64,000 nt of DNA. It comes from Ligustrum vulgare (taxonomy: Eukaryota > Streptophyta > Magnoliopsida > Lamiales > Oleaceae). The notes beneath the pieces are model-generated. The model did no database searches and had not been told where the DNA came from. It saw only the letters and a list, made by a program, of their open reading frames with translations. Location of the stretch: the NCBI GenBank assembly GCA_963555705.1, contig OY743190.1, forward strand, positions 15,755,491-15,819,490. The letters run 5' to 3'. The translations under genes and the position numbers were made by a program. Positions 1 to 12,163 of the stretch are shown here, piece by piece; positions within the stretch are counted from its first letter, which is position 1; each line of letters starts with the position of its first letter.

Positions 1-1217
1 ATTATTCTGTTGCTGCCTTTGTCAAATCATCAAGGATTCTTAGGTTGCTGAAGTTTGTAGAATAATACATTTCCTACTTACGCAAATATTTGATGTCGTC
101 AAGCAAGTCTTCAAAAGTTTATTGGGAGCTACATGACAGGTTCAAGGAGCTCCAAAGTTTATAGCCAACGGTCCAAACTCATATTCAAAATGCAGAAGAA
201 CGACAATTTACCGATAAAGAATTTAGAATTTGGCTTTGTCAACTCAAACATGCAGCCGACAAAGTGAAGGACTTGTTTAGAACACTGCGCATTGAAGGAA
301 TCCAGAACATTTAGTTTATTGGTGGCTATCAGTTCTGGTGCCTTCCTTCCACCATCGGGTAAAATTAACATTGACATCCGCATACGGATTAATCTCTCAC
401 CCTTGATTTCATAATTCTTTGGGATTACCGTGCAAAATACAAAGCAGTGTTTGAGATACAGCGTCATATGCATGTAACTTACGAGTAGGGCAGGTAAAAT
501 TTTATTTTTATAAGCCTCCAAATTCGAAAGATTAATATTCTGAACGTATAACCACTCTATATCATCTGTCTTGGAGCACATGTGACCACCGAGAATTTTG
601 AAGCCAAAGGAATACCTTCACATTTCCACATTACTTGTTCGACAGTTGCTTGAAGATTTGGAAATTACTCTTCTTTTGTTTGAACAAAAGAAAGGGGCCC
701 TTCCAATATTTTCCAGCGGTCATCATTTGTCATATCCTTCAAGGAATGTGCAGAATTAGAATTGCCTGGATCCATTGCAACTTTTTGACAAGTATCTTGC
801 TTCCATCAAAGTCCACACTTGAACAGTGGCCTTAGTGCATCAAAACCATCACCGAGTACAAGAAGATATTTCTTTTGTTTTAATGATTTCCACATCATTG
901 TACAGAATGTTCAAGTTCATTGAATAACATTTATTTCCTGTTGATGACTAAATTAATGCTTTAATTGTTCTTTTAGCATTGAAATCACGTGATACAAAAA
1001 GTCATATTCTTAAATTGTGGAAATGTTCCATTTCCTTGTCGTCATTATCGATGAATTGGCAAAGACCTGTTTTCCCAATTCCTGAAGTACCAACATTTGA
1101 TATAACAGATGCGGTTGCTCCGTCGGCTACTCCTGATGTTGTTTTCAAGAGGTAGTTTCATTTCCTGCTTTTCAAATTGGTTTTCGCCAATATTTCTTTT
1201 TGCCAACTGTAAGTTGA
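1..1217. repeat. Monomer 1, class C/r2
   Basis: 1,217 bp. RNBS-D frame open for 140 codons on the minus strand (159-581). Private changes include 'catcaaagtcc' (one extra A near 809), 'aaaggggccc' near 694 and 'gggtaaaatt' near 359. P-loop GTSGIGKT. CACGTG at 986-991. Confidence 0.95.
986..991. promoter_or_regulatory. CACGTG palindrome (representative of the array)
   Basis: 'tcacgtga' recurs once per monomer about 985 bp into the unit, and is lost in monomers 41, 42 and 48. It derives from the Val-Ser-Arg-Asp codons of RNBS-A on the minus strand. As sequence it is a perfect G-box, a site bound by plant bHLH and bZIP factors. No promoter is evident around it, so any regulatory role is speculative. 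Confidence 0.3.
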
Positions 1218-2434
1218 ATTATTCTGTTGCTGCCTTTGTCAAATCATCACGGATTCTTAGGTTGCTGAAGTTTGTAGAATAATACATTTCCTACTTACGC
1301 AAATATTTGATGTCGTCAAGCAAGTATTCAAAAGTTTATTGGGAGCTACATGATAGGTTCAAGGAGCTCCAAAGTTTGTAGCCAATGGTCCAAACTCATA
1401 TTCAAGACGCAGAAGAACGACAATTTACCGATAAAGCATTTAGAATTTGGCTTTGTCAACTCAAACATCCAGTCGACAAAGTGAAGGACTTGTTTAGAAC
1501 ACTGCGCATTGAAGGAATCCAGAACATTTAGTTTATTGGTGGCTATCAGTTCTGTGCCTTGCTTCCACCATCGGGTAGAATTATGCACATTGACATCCGC
1601 ATACGGATTAATCTCTCACCCTTGATTTCATAATTCTTTGGGATTACCGTGCAAAATACAAAGCAGTGTTTGAGATACAGCGTCATATGCATGTAACTTA
1701 CAAGTAGGGCAGGTAAAATTGTATTTTTATAAACCTCCAAATTCGAAAGATTACTATTCTGAACGTATAACCACTCTATATCATCTGTCTTGTAGCACAT
1801 GTGACCACCGAGAATTTTGAAGCCAAAGGAATACCTTCACATTTCCACATTACTTGTTCGACAGTTGCTTGAAGATTTGGAAATTACACTTCTTTTGTTT
1901 GAACAAAAGAAAGGCGCCCTTCCAATATTTTCCAGCGGTCATCATTTGTCATATCCTTCAAGGAATGTGCAGAATTAGAATTGCCTGGATCCATTGCAAC
2001 TTTTTGACAAGTATCTTGCTTCCATCAAGTCCACACTTGAACAGTGGCCTTAGTGCATCAAAACCATCACCGAGTACAAGAATATATTTCTTTTGTTTTA
2101 ATGATTTCCACATCATTGTAACGAATGTTCAAGTTCATTGAATAACATTTATTTCCTGTTGAAGACTAAATTACTGCTTTAATTGTTCTTTTAGCATTGA
2201 AATCACGTGATACAAAAAGTCATATTCTTAAATTGTGGAAATGTTCCATTTCCTTGTCGTCATTATTGATGAATTGGCAAAGACCTGTTTTCCCAATTCC
2301 TGAAGTACCAACATTTGATATAACAGATGCGGTTGCTCCGTCGGCTACTCCTGATGTTGTTTTCAAGAGGTAGTTCATTTCCTGCTTTTCAAATTGGTTT
2401 TCGCCAATATTTCTTTTTACCAACTGTAAGTTGA
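1218..2434. repeat. Monomer 2, class A/r1
   Basis: 1,217 bp. Carries 'cttgtagcac', shared only with monomer 6, and the one-base loss that leaves linker and P-loop in one 67-codon minus frame (2220-2423). Confidence 0.95.
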
Positions 2435-3650
2435 ATTATTCTGTTGCTGCCTTTGTCAAATCATCAAGGATTCTTAGGTTGCTGAAGTTTGTAGAATTAT
2501 ACATTTCCTACTTACGCAAATATTTGATGTCGTCAAGCAAGTCTTCAAAAGTTTATTGGGAGCTACATGACAGGTTCAAGGAGCTCCAAAGTTTATAGCC
2601 AACGGTCCAAACTCATATTCAAAATGCAGAAGAACGACAATTTACCGATAAAGAATTTAGAATTTGGCTTTGTCAACTCAAACATGCAGCCGACAAAGTG
2701 AAGGACTTGTTTAGAACACTGCGCATTGAAGGAATCCAGAACATTTAGTTTATTGGTGGCTATCAGTTCTGGTGCCTTCCTTCCACCATCGGGTAGAATT
2801 AACATTGACATCCGCATACGGATTAATCACTCCCCCTTGATTTCATAATTCTTTGGGATTACCGAGCAAAATACAAAGAAGTGTTTGAGATACTGCGTCA
2901 TATGCATGTAACTTACGAGTAGGGCAGGTAAAATTGTATTTTTATAAGCCTCCAAATTCGAAAGATTACTATTCTGAACATATAACCACTCTATATCATC
3001 TGTCTTGGAGCACATGTGACCACCGAGAATTTTGAAGCCAAAGGAATACCTTCACATTTCCACATTACTTGTTCGACAGTTGCTTGAAGATTTGGAAATT
3101 ACTCTTCTTTTGTTTGAACAAAAGAAAGGCGCCCTTCCAATATTTTCCAGCGGTCATCATTTGTCATATCCTTCAAGGAATGTGCAGAATTAGAATTGCC
3201 TGGATCCATTGCAACTTTTTGACAAGTATCTTGCTTCCATCAAGTCCACACTTGAACAGTGGCCTTAGTGCATCAAAACCATCACCGAGTACAAGAAGAT
3301 ATTTCTTTTGTTTTAATGATTTCCACATCATTGTACAGAATGTTCAAGTTCATTGAATAACATTTATTTCCTGTTGATGACTAAATTAATGCTTTAATTG
3401 TTCTTTTAGCATTGAAATCACGTGATACAAAAAGTCATATTCTTAAATTGTGGAAATGTTCCATTTCCTTGTCGTCATTATTGATGAATTGGCAAAGACC
3501 TGTTTTCCCAATTCCTGAAGTACCAACATTTGATATAACAGATGCGGTTGCTCCGTCGGCTACTCCTGATGTTGTTTTCAAGAGGTAGTTTCATTTCCTG
3601 CTTTTCAAATTGGTTTTCGCCAATATTTCTTTTTGCCAACTGTAAGTTGA
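2435..3650. repeat. Monomer 3, class C/r2 (mosaic)
   Basis: 1,216 bp. The left half ('gaattatac', 'aatcactccc') matches monomers 7 and 11. The right half is r2 where those are r1, which indicates conversion within the 4-mer. Confidence 0.95.
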
Positions 3651-4868
3651 ATTATTCTGTTGCTGCCTTTGTCAAATCATCACGGATTCTTAGGTTGCTG
3701 AAGTTTGTAGAATAATACATTTCCTACTTACGCAAATATTTGATGTCGTCAAGCAAGTATTCAAAAGTTTATTGGGAGCTACATGATAGGTTCAAGGAGC
3801 TCCAAAGTTTGTAGCCAATGGTCCAAACTCATATTCAAGACGCAGAAGAACGACAATTTACCGATAAAGCATTTAGAATTTGGCTTTGTCAACTCAAACA
3901 TCCAGTCGACAAAGTGAAGGACTTGTTTAGAACACTGCGCATTGAAGGAATCCAGAACATTTAGTTTATTGGTGGCTATCAGTTCTGTGCCTTGCTTCCA
4001 CCATCGGGTAGAATTATGCACATTGACATCCGCATACGGATTAATCTCTCACCCTTGATTTCATAATTCTTTGGGATTACCGTGCAAAATACAAAGCAGT
4101 GTTTGAGATACAGCGTCATATGCATGTAACTTACAAGTAGGGCAGGTAAAATTGTATTTTTATAAACCTCCAAATTCGAAAGATTACTATTCTGAACGTA
4201 TAACCACTCTATATCATCTGTCTTGGAGCACATGTGACCACCGAGAATTTTGAAGCCAAAGGAATACCTTCACATTTCCACATTACTTGTTCGACAGTTG
4301 CTTGAAGATTTGGAAATTACTCTTCTTTTGTTTGAACAAAAGAAAGGCGCCCTTCCAATATTTTCCAGCGGTCATCATTTGTCATATCCTTCAAGGAATG
4401 TGCAGAATTAGAATTGCCTGGATCCATTGCAACTTTTTGACAAGTATCTTGCTTCCATCAAGTCCACACTTGAACAGTGGCCTTAGTGCATCAAAACCAT
4501 CACCGAGTACAAGAAGATATTTCTTTTGTTTTAATGATTTCCACATCATTGTACAGAATGTTCAAGTTCATTGAATAACATTTATTTCTTGTTGATGACT
4601 AAATTAATGCTTTAATTGTTCTTTTAGCATTGAAATCACGTGATACAAAAAGTCATATTCTTAAATTGTGGAAATGTTCCATTTCCTTGTCGTCATTATT
4701 GATGAATTGGCAAAGACCTGTTTTCCCAATTCCTGAAGTACCAACATTTGATATAACAGATGCGGTTGCTCCGTCGGCTACTCCTGATGTTGTTTTCAAG
4801 AGGTAGTTTCATTTCCTGCTTTTCAAATTGGTTTTCGCCAATATTTCTTTTTACCAACTGTAAGTTGA
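3651..4868. repeat. Monomer 4, class A/r2 (mosaic)
   Basis: 1,218 bp. Class A left half in a 4-mer slot that is class C in monomers 8 and 12. Private 'tttcttgttg' near 4586. Confidence 0.95.
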
Positions 4869-6083
4869 ATTATTCTGTTGCTGCCTTTGTCAAATCATCA
4901 AGGATTCTTAGGTTGCTGAAGTTTGTAGAATAATACATTTCCTACTTACGCAAATATTTGATGTCGTCAAGCAAGTCTTCAAAAGTTTATTGGGAGCTAC
5001 ATGACAGGTTCAAGGAGCTCCAAAGTTTATAGCCAACGGTCCAAACTCATATTCAAGATGCAGAAGAACGACAATTTACCGATAAAGCATTTAGAATTTG
5101 GCTTTGTCAACTCAAACATGCAGCCGACAAAGTGAAGGACTTGTTTAGAACACCGCGCATTGAAGGAATCCAGAACATTTAGTTTATTGGTGGCTATCAG
5201 TTCTGGTGCCTGCTTCCACCATCGGGTAGAATTAACATTGACATCCGCATACGGATTAAAATCTCCCCCTTCATTTCATAATTCTTTGGGATTACTGAGC
5301 AAGATACAAAGCAGTGTTTGAGATACAGCGTCATATGCATGTAACTTACAAGTAGGGCAGGTAAAATTGTATTTTTATAAGCCTCCAAATTCCAAAGATT
5401 ACTATTCTGAACGTATAACCACTCTATATCATCTGTCTTGGAGCACATGTGACCACCGAGAATTTTGAAGCCAAAGGAATACCTTCACATTTCCACATTA
5501 CTTGTTTGACAGTTGCTTGAAGATTTGGAAATTACTCTTCTTTTGTTTGATCAAAAGAAAGGCGCCCTTCCAATATTTTCCAGCGGTCATCATTTGTCAT
5601 ATCCTTCAAGGAATGTGCAGAATAAGAATTGCTTGGAGCCATTGCAAATTTTTGACAAGTATCTTGCTTCCATCAAGTCCACACTTGAACAGTGGCCTTA
5701 GTGCATCAAAACCATCACCGAGTACAAGAAGATATTTCTTTTGTTTTAATGATTTCCACATCATTGTACAGAATGTTCAAGTTCATTGAATAACATTTAT
5801 TTCCTGTTGATGACTAAATTAATGCTTTAATTGTTCTTTTAGCATTGAAATCACGTGATACAAAAAGTCATATTCTTAAATTGTGGAAATGTTCCATTTC
5901 CTTGTCGTCATTATCGATGAATTGGCAAAGACCTGTTTTCCCAATTCCTGAAGTACCAACATTTGATATAACAGATGCGGTTGCTCCGTCGGCTACTCCT
6001 GATGTTGTTTTCAAGAGGTAGTTTCATTTCCTGCTTTTCAAATTGGTTTTCGCCAATATTTCTTTTTGCCAACTGTAAGTTGA
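4869..6083. repeat. Monomer 5, class F/r2
   Basis: 1,215 bp. Shares 'caccgcgc', 'aaaatctccccc' and 'tttgatcaaaag' with monomer 9. Private 'gcaaatttttgac' near 5645. Confidence 0.95.
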
Positions 6084-6208
6084 ATTATTCTGTTGCTGCC
6101 TTTGTCAAATCATCACGGATTCTTAGGTTGCTGAAGTTTGTAGAATAATACATTTCCTACTTACGCAAATATTTGATGTCGTCAAGCAAGTATTCAAAAG
6201 TTTATTGG

Positions 6209-6397
6209 GAGCTACATGATAGGTTCAAGGAGCTCCAAAGTTTGTAGCCAATGGTCCAAACTCATATTCAAGACGCAGAAGAACGACAATTTACCGATAA
6301 AGCATTTAGAATTTGGCTTTGTCAACTCAAACATCCAGTCGACAAAGTGAAGGACTTGTTTAGAACACTGCGCATTGAAGGAATCCAGAACATTTAG
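6209..6397 (+). pseudogene. Rx_N coiled-coil domain remnant (representative, monomer 6)
   Basis: The plus-strand frame from GAG at 6209 to TAG at 6395-6397 reads like the N-terminal coiled-coil (Rx_N) domain of CNL resistance proteins. Recognisable stretches are ELHDRFKELQSL, then QDAEERQFTDKAFRIWL, then DKVKDLFRTLRIEGIQ. In the family this reads roughly as 'LQDAEEKQLTDKAVRLWL...DVDDLLDEF'. An in-frame TAG at 6245-6247 interrupts it after QSL. The same TAG is seen in copies throughout the array ('tttgtagcc' or 'tttatagcc'). In functional CNLs this domain lies N-terminal to the NB-ARC on the same strand, whereas here the NB-ARC pieces on both sides are on the opposite strand. Pseudogene fragment, with no start codon in context. 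An equivalent lies in every complete monomer at offset about 125-313. Confidence 0.88.
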
Positions 6398-6411
6398 TTT
6401 ATTGGTGGCTA

Positions 6412-6666
6412 TCAGTTCTGTGCCTTGCTTCCACCATCGGGTAGAATTATGCACATTGACATCCGCATACAGATTAATCTCTCACCCTTGATTTCATAAT
6501 TCTTTGGGATTACCGTGCAAAATACAAAGCAGTGTTTGAGATACAGCGTCATATGCATGTAACTTACAAGTAGGGCAGGTAAAATTGTATTTTTATAAAC
6601 CTCCAAATTCGAAAGATTACTATTCTGAACGTATAACCACTCTATATCATCTGTCTTGTAGCACAT
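6412..6666 (-). pseudogene. NB-ARC C-terminal part with RNBS-D motif (representative, monomer 6)
   Basis: The minus-strand frame of 84 codons matches the ARC region of CNL proteins: DDIEWLYVQNSNLSNLE, then ILPALLVSYMHMTLYLKHCF, then the RNBS-D motif CFVFCTVIPKNYEI at 6487-6531, then GERLI. Family proteins read 'EWLSVLESEIWDL...[32 protein letters not shown]'. The tryptophan usual after RNBS-D is Arg here (MRMS). The domain stops before the MHD motif, and no LRR follows because the inverted coiled coil abuts it. In class C monomers a base change keeps the frame open to about 140 codons. In classes A and F a one-base loss closes it early. Confidence 0.9.
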
Positions 6667-6686
6667 GTGACCACCGAGAATTTTGA

Positions 6687-6966
6687 AGCCAAAGGAATAC
6701 CTTCACATTTCCACATTACTTGTTCGACAGTTGCTTGAAGATTTGGAAATTACACTTCTTTTGTTTGAACAAAAGAAAGGCGCCCTTCCAATATTTTCCA
6801 GCGGTCATCATTTGTCATATCCTTCAAGGAATGTGCAGAATTAGAATTGCCTGGATCCATTGCAACTTTTTGACAAGTATCTTGCTTCCATCAAGTCCAC
6901 ACTTGAACAGTGGCCTTAGTGCATCAAAACCATCACCGAGTACAAGAATATATTTCTTTTGTTTTA
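6687..6966 (-). pseudogene. NB-ARC middle part: kinase-2, RNBS-C, GLPL (representative, monomer 6)
   Basis: Read on the minus strand. Kinase-2 appears as KKYILVLGDG (KKYLLVLGDG in r2 copies) near 6929-6966; the catalytic Asp pair is changed to Gly-Asp. DALRPLFKCGLDGSKILV follows, and the 'TTR' of RNBS-B is missing together with a frame change. The next frame reads KVAMDPGNSNSAHSLKDM and DDRWKILEGRLSF (RNBS-C-like), then a TAA stop, then VEQVMWKCEGIPLAS with the GLPL-type motif CEGIPLA at 6687-6707. Immediately after GLPL a one-base loss in an A run shifts the frame before 'ILGGHMCSK'. The plus-strand ORFs over this stretch are shadows. Confidence 0.87.
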
Positions 6967-7085
6967 ATGATTTCCACATCATTGTAACGAATGTTCAAGT
7001 TCATTGAATAACATTTATTTCCTGTTGAAGACTAAATTACTGCTTTAATTGTTCTTTTAGCATTGAAATCACGTGATACAAAAAG

Positions 7086-7345
7086 TCATATTCTTAAATT
7101 GTGGAAATGTTCCATTTCCTTGTCGTCATTATTGATGAATTGGCAAAGACCTGTTTTCCCAATTCCTGAAGTACCAACATTTGATATAACAGATGCGGTT
7201 GCTCCGTCGGCTACTCCTGATGTTGTTTTCAAGAGGTAGTTCATTTCCTGCTTTTCAAATTGGTTTTCGCCAATATTTCTTTTTACCAACTGTAAGTTGA
7301 ATTATTCTGTTGCTGCCTTTGTCAAATCATCAAGGATTCTTAGGT
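7086..7345 (-). pseudogene. NB-ARC N-terminal part with linker and P-loop (representative, monomer 6/7 junction)
   Basis: Minus-strand reading: NLRILDDLTKAATE, a TAA stop, then FNLQLVKRNIGENQFEKQEM, a linker resembling the 'RLDDIA...FNL' segment before CNL NB-ARCs. After it come ASVISNVGTSGIGKTGLCQF and HFHNLRI. The P-loop GTSGIGKT lies at 7152-7175 and keeps the Lys-Thr pair. At 7086-7088 a TGA replaces the Trp codon of the conserved 'RIWVCVS' (RNBS-A), after which LFVSRDFNAKRTIKALI continues in frame. A one-base deletion in 'aggtagttcat' leaves linker and P-loop in a single 67-codon frame here and in monomers 2 and 10. Other monomers are frameshifted at that point. Confidence 0.9.
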
Positions 7346-8516
7346 TGCTGAAGTTTGTAGAATTATACATTTCCTACTTACGCAAATATTTGATGTCGTC
7401 AAGCAAGTCTTCAAAAGTTTATTGGGAGCTACATGACAGGTTCAAGGAGCTCCAAAGTTTATAGCCAACGGTCCAAACTCATATTCAAAATGCAGAAGAA
7501 CGACAATTTACCGATAAAGAATTTAGAATTTGGCTTTGTCAACTCAAACATGCAGCCGACAAAGTGAAGGACTTGTTTAGAACACTGCGCATTGAAGGAA
7601 TCCAGAACATTTAGTTTATTGGTGGCTATCAGTTCTGGTGCCTTCCTTCCACCATCGGGTAGAATTAACATTGACATCCGCATACGGATTAATCACTCCC
7701 CCTTGATTTCATAATTCTTTGGGATTACCGAGCAAAATACAAAGAAGTGTTTGAGATACTGCGTCATATGCATGTAACTTACGAGTAGGGCAGGTAAAAT
7801 TGTATTTTTATAAGCCTCCAAATTCGAAAGATTACTATTCTGAACATATAACCACTCTATATCATCTGTCTTGGAGCACATGTGACCACCGAGAATTTTG
7901 AAGCCAAAGGAATACCTTCACATTTCCACATTACTTGTTCGACAGTTGCTTGAAGATTTGGAAATTACTCTTCTTTTGTTTGAACAAAAGAAAGGCGCCC
8001 TTCCAATATTTTCCAGCGGTCATCATTTGTCATATCCTTCAAGGAATGTGCAGAATTAGAATTGCCTGGATCCATTGCAACTTTTTGACAAGTATCTTGC
8101 TTCCATCAAGTCCACACTTGAACAGTGGCCTTAGTGCATCAAAACCATCACCGAGTACAAGAATATATTTCTTTTGTTTTAATGATTTCCACATCATTGT
8201 AACGAATGTTCAAGTTCATTGAATAACATTTATTTCCTGTTGAAGACTAAATTACTGCTTTAATTGTTCTTTTAGCATTGAAATCACGTGATACAAAAAG
8301 TCATATTCTTAAATTGTGGAAATGTTCCATTTCCTTGTCGTCATTATTGATGAATTGGCAAAGACCTGTTTTCCCAATTCCTGAAGTACCAACATTTGAT
8401 ATAACAGATGCGGTTGCTCCGTCGGCTACTCCTGATGTTGTTTTCAAGAGGTAGTTTCATTTCCTGCTTTTCAAATTGGTTTTCGCCAATATTTCTTTTT
8501 ACCAACTGTAAGTTGA
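7301..8516. repeat. Monomer 7, class C/r1
   Basis: 1,216 bp. Left half like monomer 3, right half r1 like monomer 11. The RNBS-D frame is split at 'aatcactccc'. Confidence 0.95.
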
Positions 8517-9731
8517 ATTATTCTATCGCCGCCTTTGTCAAATCATCAAGGATTCTTAGGTTGCTGAAGTTTGTAGAATAATACATTTCCTACTTACGCA
8601 AATATTTGATGTCGTCAAGCAAGTCTTCAAAAGTTTATTGGGAGCTACATGACAGGTTCAAGGAGCTCCAAAGTTTATAGCCAACGGTCCAAACTCATAT
8701 TCAAAATGCAGAAGAACGACAATTTACCGATAAAGAATTTAGAATTTGGCTTTGTCAACTCAAACATGCAGCCGACAAAGTGAAGGACTTGTTTAGAACA
8801 CTGCGCATTGAAGGAATCCAGAACATTTAGTTTATTGGTGGCTATCAGTTCTGGTGCCTTCCTTCCACCATCGGGTAGAATTAACATTGACATCCGCATA
8901 CAGATTAATCTCTCCCCCTTGATTTCATAATTCTTTGGGATTGCCGAGCAAAATACAAAGAAGTGTTTGAGATACAGCGTCATATGCATGTAACTTACGA
9001 GTACGGCAGGTAAAATTTTATTTTTATAAGCCTCCAAATTCGAAAGATTACTATTCTGAACGTATAACCACTCTATATCATCTGTCTTGGAGCACATGTG
9101 ACCACCGAGAATTTTGAAGCCAAAGGAATACCTTCACATTTCCACATTACTTGTTCGACAGTTGCTTGAAGATTTGGAAATTACTCTTCTTTTGTTTGAA
9201 CAAAAGAAAGGCGCCCTTCCAATATTTTCCAGCGGTCATCATTTGTCATATCCTTCAAGGAATGTGCAGAATTAGAATTGCCTGGATCCATTGCAACTTT
9301 TTGACAAGTATCTTCTTCCATCAAGTCTACACTTGAACAGTGGCCTTAGTGCATCAAAACCATCACCGAGTACAAGAAGATATTTCTTTTGTTTTAATGA
9401 TTTCCACATCATTGTACAGAATGTTCAAGTTCATTGAATAACATTTATTTCCTGTTGATGACTAAATTAATGCTTTAATTGTTCTTTTAGCATTGAAATC
9501 ACGTGATACAAAAAGTCATATTCTTAAATTGTGGAAATGTTCCATTTCCTTGTCGTCATTATTGATGAATTGGCAAAGACCTGTTTTCCCAATTCCTGAA
9601 GTACCAACATTTGATATAACAGATGCGGTTGCTCCGTCGGCTACTCCTGATGTTGTTTTCAAGAGGTAGTTTCATTTCCTGCTTTTCAAATTGGTTTTCG
9701 CCAATATTTCTTTTTACCAACTGTAAGTTGA
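8517..9731. repeat. Monomer 8, class C/r2
   Basis: 1,215 bp. Begins with the rare 'ctatcgccgcc', shared only with monomer 12. Private one-base loss in 'tatcttcttcc' near 9310. Confidence 0.95.
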
Positions 9732-10946
9732 ATTATTCTGTTGCTGCCTTTGTCAAATCATCAAGGATTCTTAGGTTGCTGAAGTTTGTAGAATAATACA
9801 TTTCCTACTTACGCAAATATTTGATGTCGTCAAGCAAGTCTTCAAAAGTTTATTGGGAGCTACATGACAGGTTCAAGGAGCTCCAAAGTTTATAGCCAAC
9901 GGTCCAAACTCATATTCAAGATGCAGAAGAACGACAATTTACCGATAAAGCATTTAGAATTTGGCTTTGTCAACTCAAACATGCAGCCGACAAAGTGAAG
10001 GACTTGTTTAGAACACCGCGCATTGAAGGAATCCAGAACATTTAGTTTATTGGTGGCTATCAGTTCTGGTGCCTGCTTCCACCATCGGGTAGAATTAACA
10101 TTGACATCCGCATACGGATTAAAATCTCCCCCTTCATTTCATAATTCTTTGGGATTACTGAGCAAGATACAAAGCAGTGTTTGAGATACAGCGTCATATG
10201 CATGTAACTTACAAGTAGGGCAGGTAAAATTGTATTTTTATAAGCCTCCAAATTCCAAAGATTACTATTCTGAACGTATAACCACTCTATATCATCTGTC
10301 TTGGAGCACATGTGACCACCGAGAATTTTGAAGCCAAAGGAATACCTTCACATTTCCACATTACTTGTTTGACAGTTGCTTGAAGATTTGGAAATTACTC
10401 TTCTTTTGTTTGATCAAAAGAAAGGCGCCCTTCCAATATTTTCCAGCGGTCATCATTTGTCATATCCTTCAAGGAATGTGCAGAATAAGAATTGCTTGGA
10501 GCCATTGCAACTTTTTGACAAGTATCTTGCTTCCATCAAGTCCACACTTGAACAGTGGCCTTAGTGCATCAAAACCATCACCGAGTACAAGAAGATATTT
10601 CTTTTGTTTTAATGATTTCCACATCATTGTACAGAATGTTCAAGTTCATTGAATAACATTTATTTCCTGTTGATGACTAAATTAATGCTTTAATTGTTCT
10701 TTTAGCATTGAAATCACGTGATACAAAAAGTCATATTCTTAAATTGTGGAAATGTTCCATTTCCTTGTCGTCATTATCGATGAATTGGCAAAGACCTGTT
10801 TTCCCAATTCCTGAAGTACCAACATTTGATATAACAGATGCGGTTGCTCCGTCGGCTACTCCTGATGTTGTTTTCAAGAGGTAGTTTCATTTCCTGCTTT
10901 TCAAATTGGTTTTCGCCAATATTTCTTTTTGCCAACTGTAAGTTGA
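9732..10946. repeat. Monomer 9, class F/r2
   Basis: 1,215 bp. Near twin of monomer 5 at 4,863 bp, including 'cattatcgatg' near the P-loop. Confidence 0.95.
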
Positions 10947-12163
10947 ATTATTCTGTTGCTGCCTTTGTCAAATCATCACGGATTCTTAGGTTGCTGAAGT
11001 TTGTAGAATAATACATTTCCTACTTACGCAAATATTTGATGTCGTCAAGCAAGTATTCAAAAGTTTATTGGGAGCTACATGATAGGTTCAAGGAGCTCCA
11101 AAGTTTGTAGCCAATGGTCCAAACTCATATTCAAGACGCAGAAGAACGACAATTTACCGATAAAGCATTTAGAATTTGGCTTTGTCAACTCAAACATCCA
11201 GTCGACAGAGTGAAGGACTTGTTTAGAACACTGCGCATTGAAGGAATCCAGAACATTTAGTTTATTGGTGGCTATCAGTTCTGTGCCTTGCTTCCACCAT
11301 CGGGTAGAATTATGCACATTGACATCCGCATACGGATTAATCTCTCACCCTTGATTTCATAATTCTTTGGGATTACCGTGCAAAATACAAAGCAGTGTTT
11401 GAGATACAGCGTCATATGCATGTAACTTACAAGTAGGGCAGGTAAAATTGTATTTTTATAAACCTCCAAATTCGAAAGATTACTATTCTGAACGTATAAC
11501 CACTCTATATCATCTGTCTTGGAGCACATGTGACCACCGAGAATTTTGAAGCCAAAGGAATACCTTCACATTTCCACATTACTTGTTCGACAGTTGCTTG
11601 AAGATTTGGAAATTACACTTCTTTTGTTTGAACAAAAGAAAGGCGCCCTTCCAATATTTTCCAGCGGTCATCATTTGTCATATCCTTCAAGGAATGTGCA
11701 GAATTAGAATTGCCTGGATCCATTGCAACTTTTTGACAAGTATCTTGCTTCCATCAAGTCCACACTTGAACAGTGGCCTGAGTGCATCAAAACCATCACC
11801 GAGTACAAGAATATATTTCTTTTGTTTTAATGATTTCCACATCATTGTAACGAATGTTCAAGTTCATTGAATAACATTTATTTCCTGTTGAAGACTAAAT
11901 TACTGCTTTAATTGTTCTTTTAGCATTGAAATCACGTGATACAAAAAGTCATATTCTTAAATTGTGGAAATGTTCCATTTCCTTGTCGTCATTATTGATG
12001 AATTGGCAAAGACCTGTTTTCCCAATTCCTGAAGTACCAACATTTGATATAACAGATGCGGTTGCTCCGTCGGCTACTCCTGATGTTGTTTTCAAGAGGT
12101 AGTTCATTTCCTGCTTTTCAAATTGGTTTTCGCCAATATTTCTTTTTACCAACTGTAAGTTGA
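10947..12163. repeat. Monomer 10, class A/r1
   Basis: 1,217 bp. Third member of the 2/6/10 set with the in-frame P-loop segment (minus, 11949-12152). Private 'gacagagtg' and 'cctgagtgc'. Confidence 0.95.

Larger units (their letters stand above)
6084..7300. repeat. Monomer 6, class A/r1 (annotated in detail)
   Basis: 1,217 bp. Near twin of monomer 2 at 4,866 bp, differing for example at 'catacagatt' in place of 'catacggatt'. Its domain pieces are listed as separate entries. Confidence 0.95.

Noticed and set aside
1854..2141. 95-codon plus-strand ORF starting MFDSCLKIWK, repeated in most monomers
   Set aside because: It is the antisense of the kinase-2 to GLPL part of the NB-ARC remnant. Its conservation is that of the satellite, it has no recognisable domain, and the minus strand explains it fully.
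8675..9097. 140-codon minus-strand ORF in class C monomers as a real small gene
   Set aside because: Its first half is a genuine RNBS-D fragment, but the second half is the antisense of the inverted coiled coil. No promoter or start context is evident and the frame is broken in other classes.
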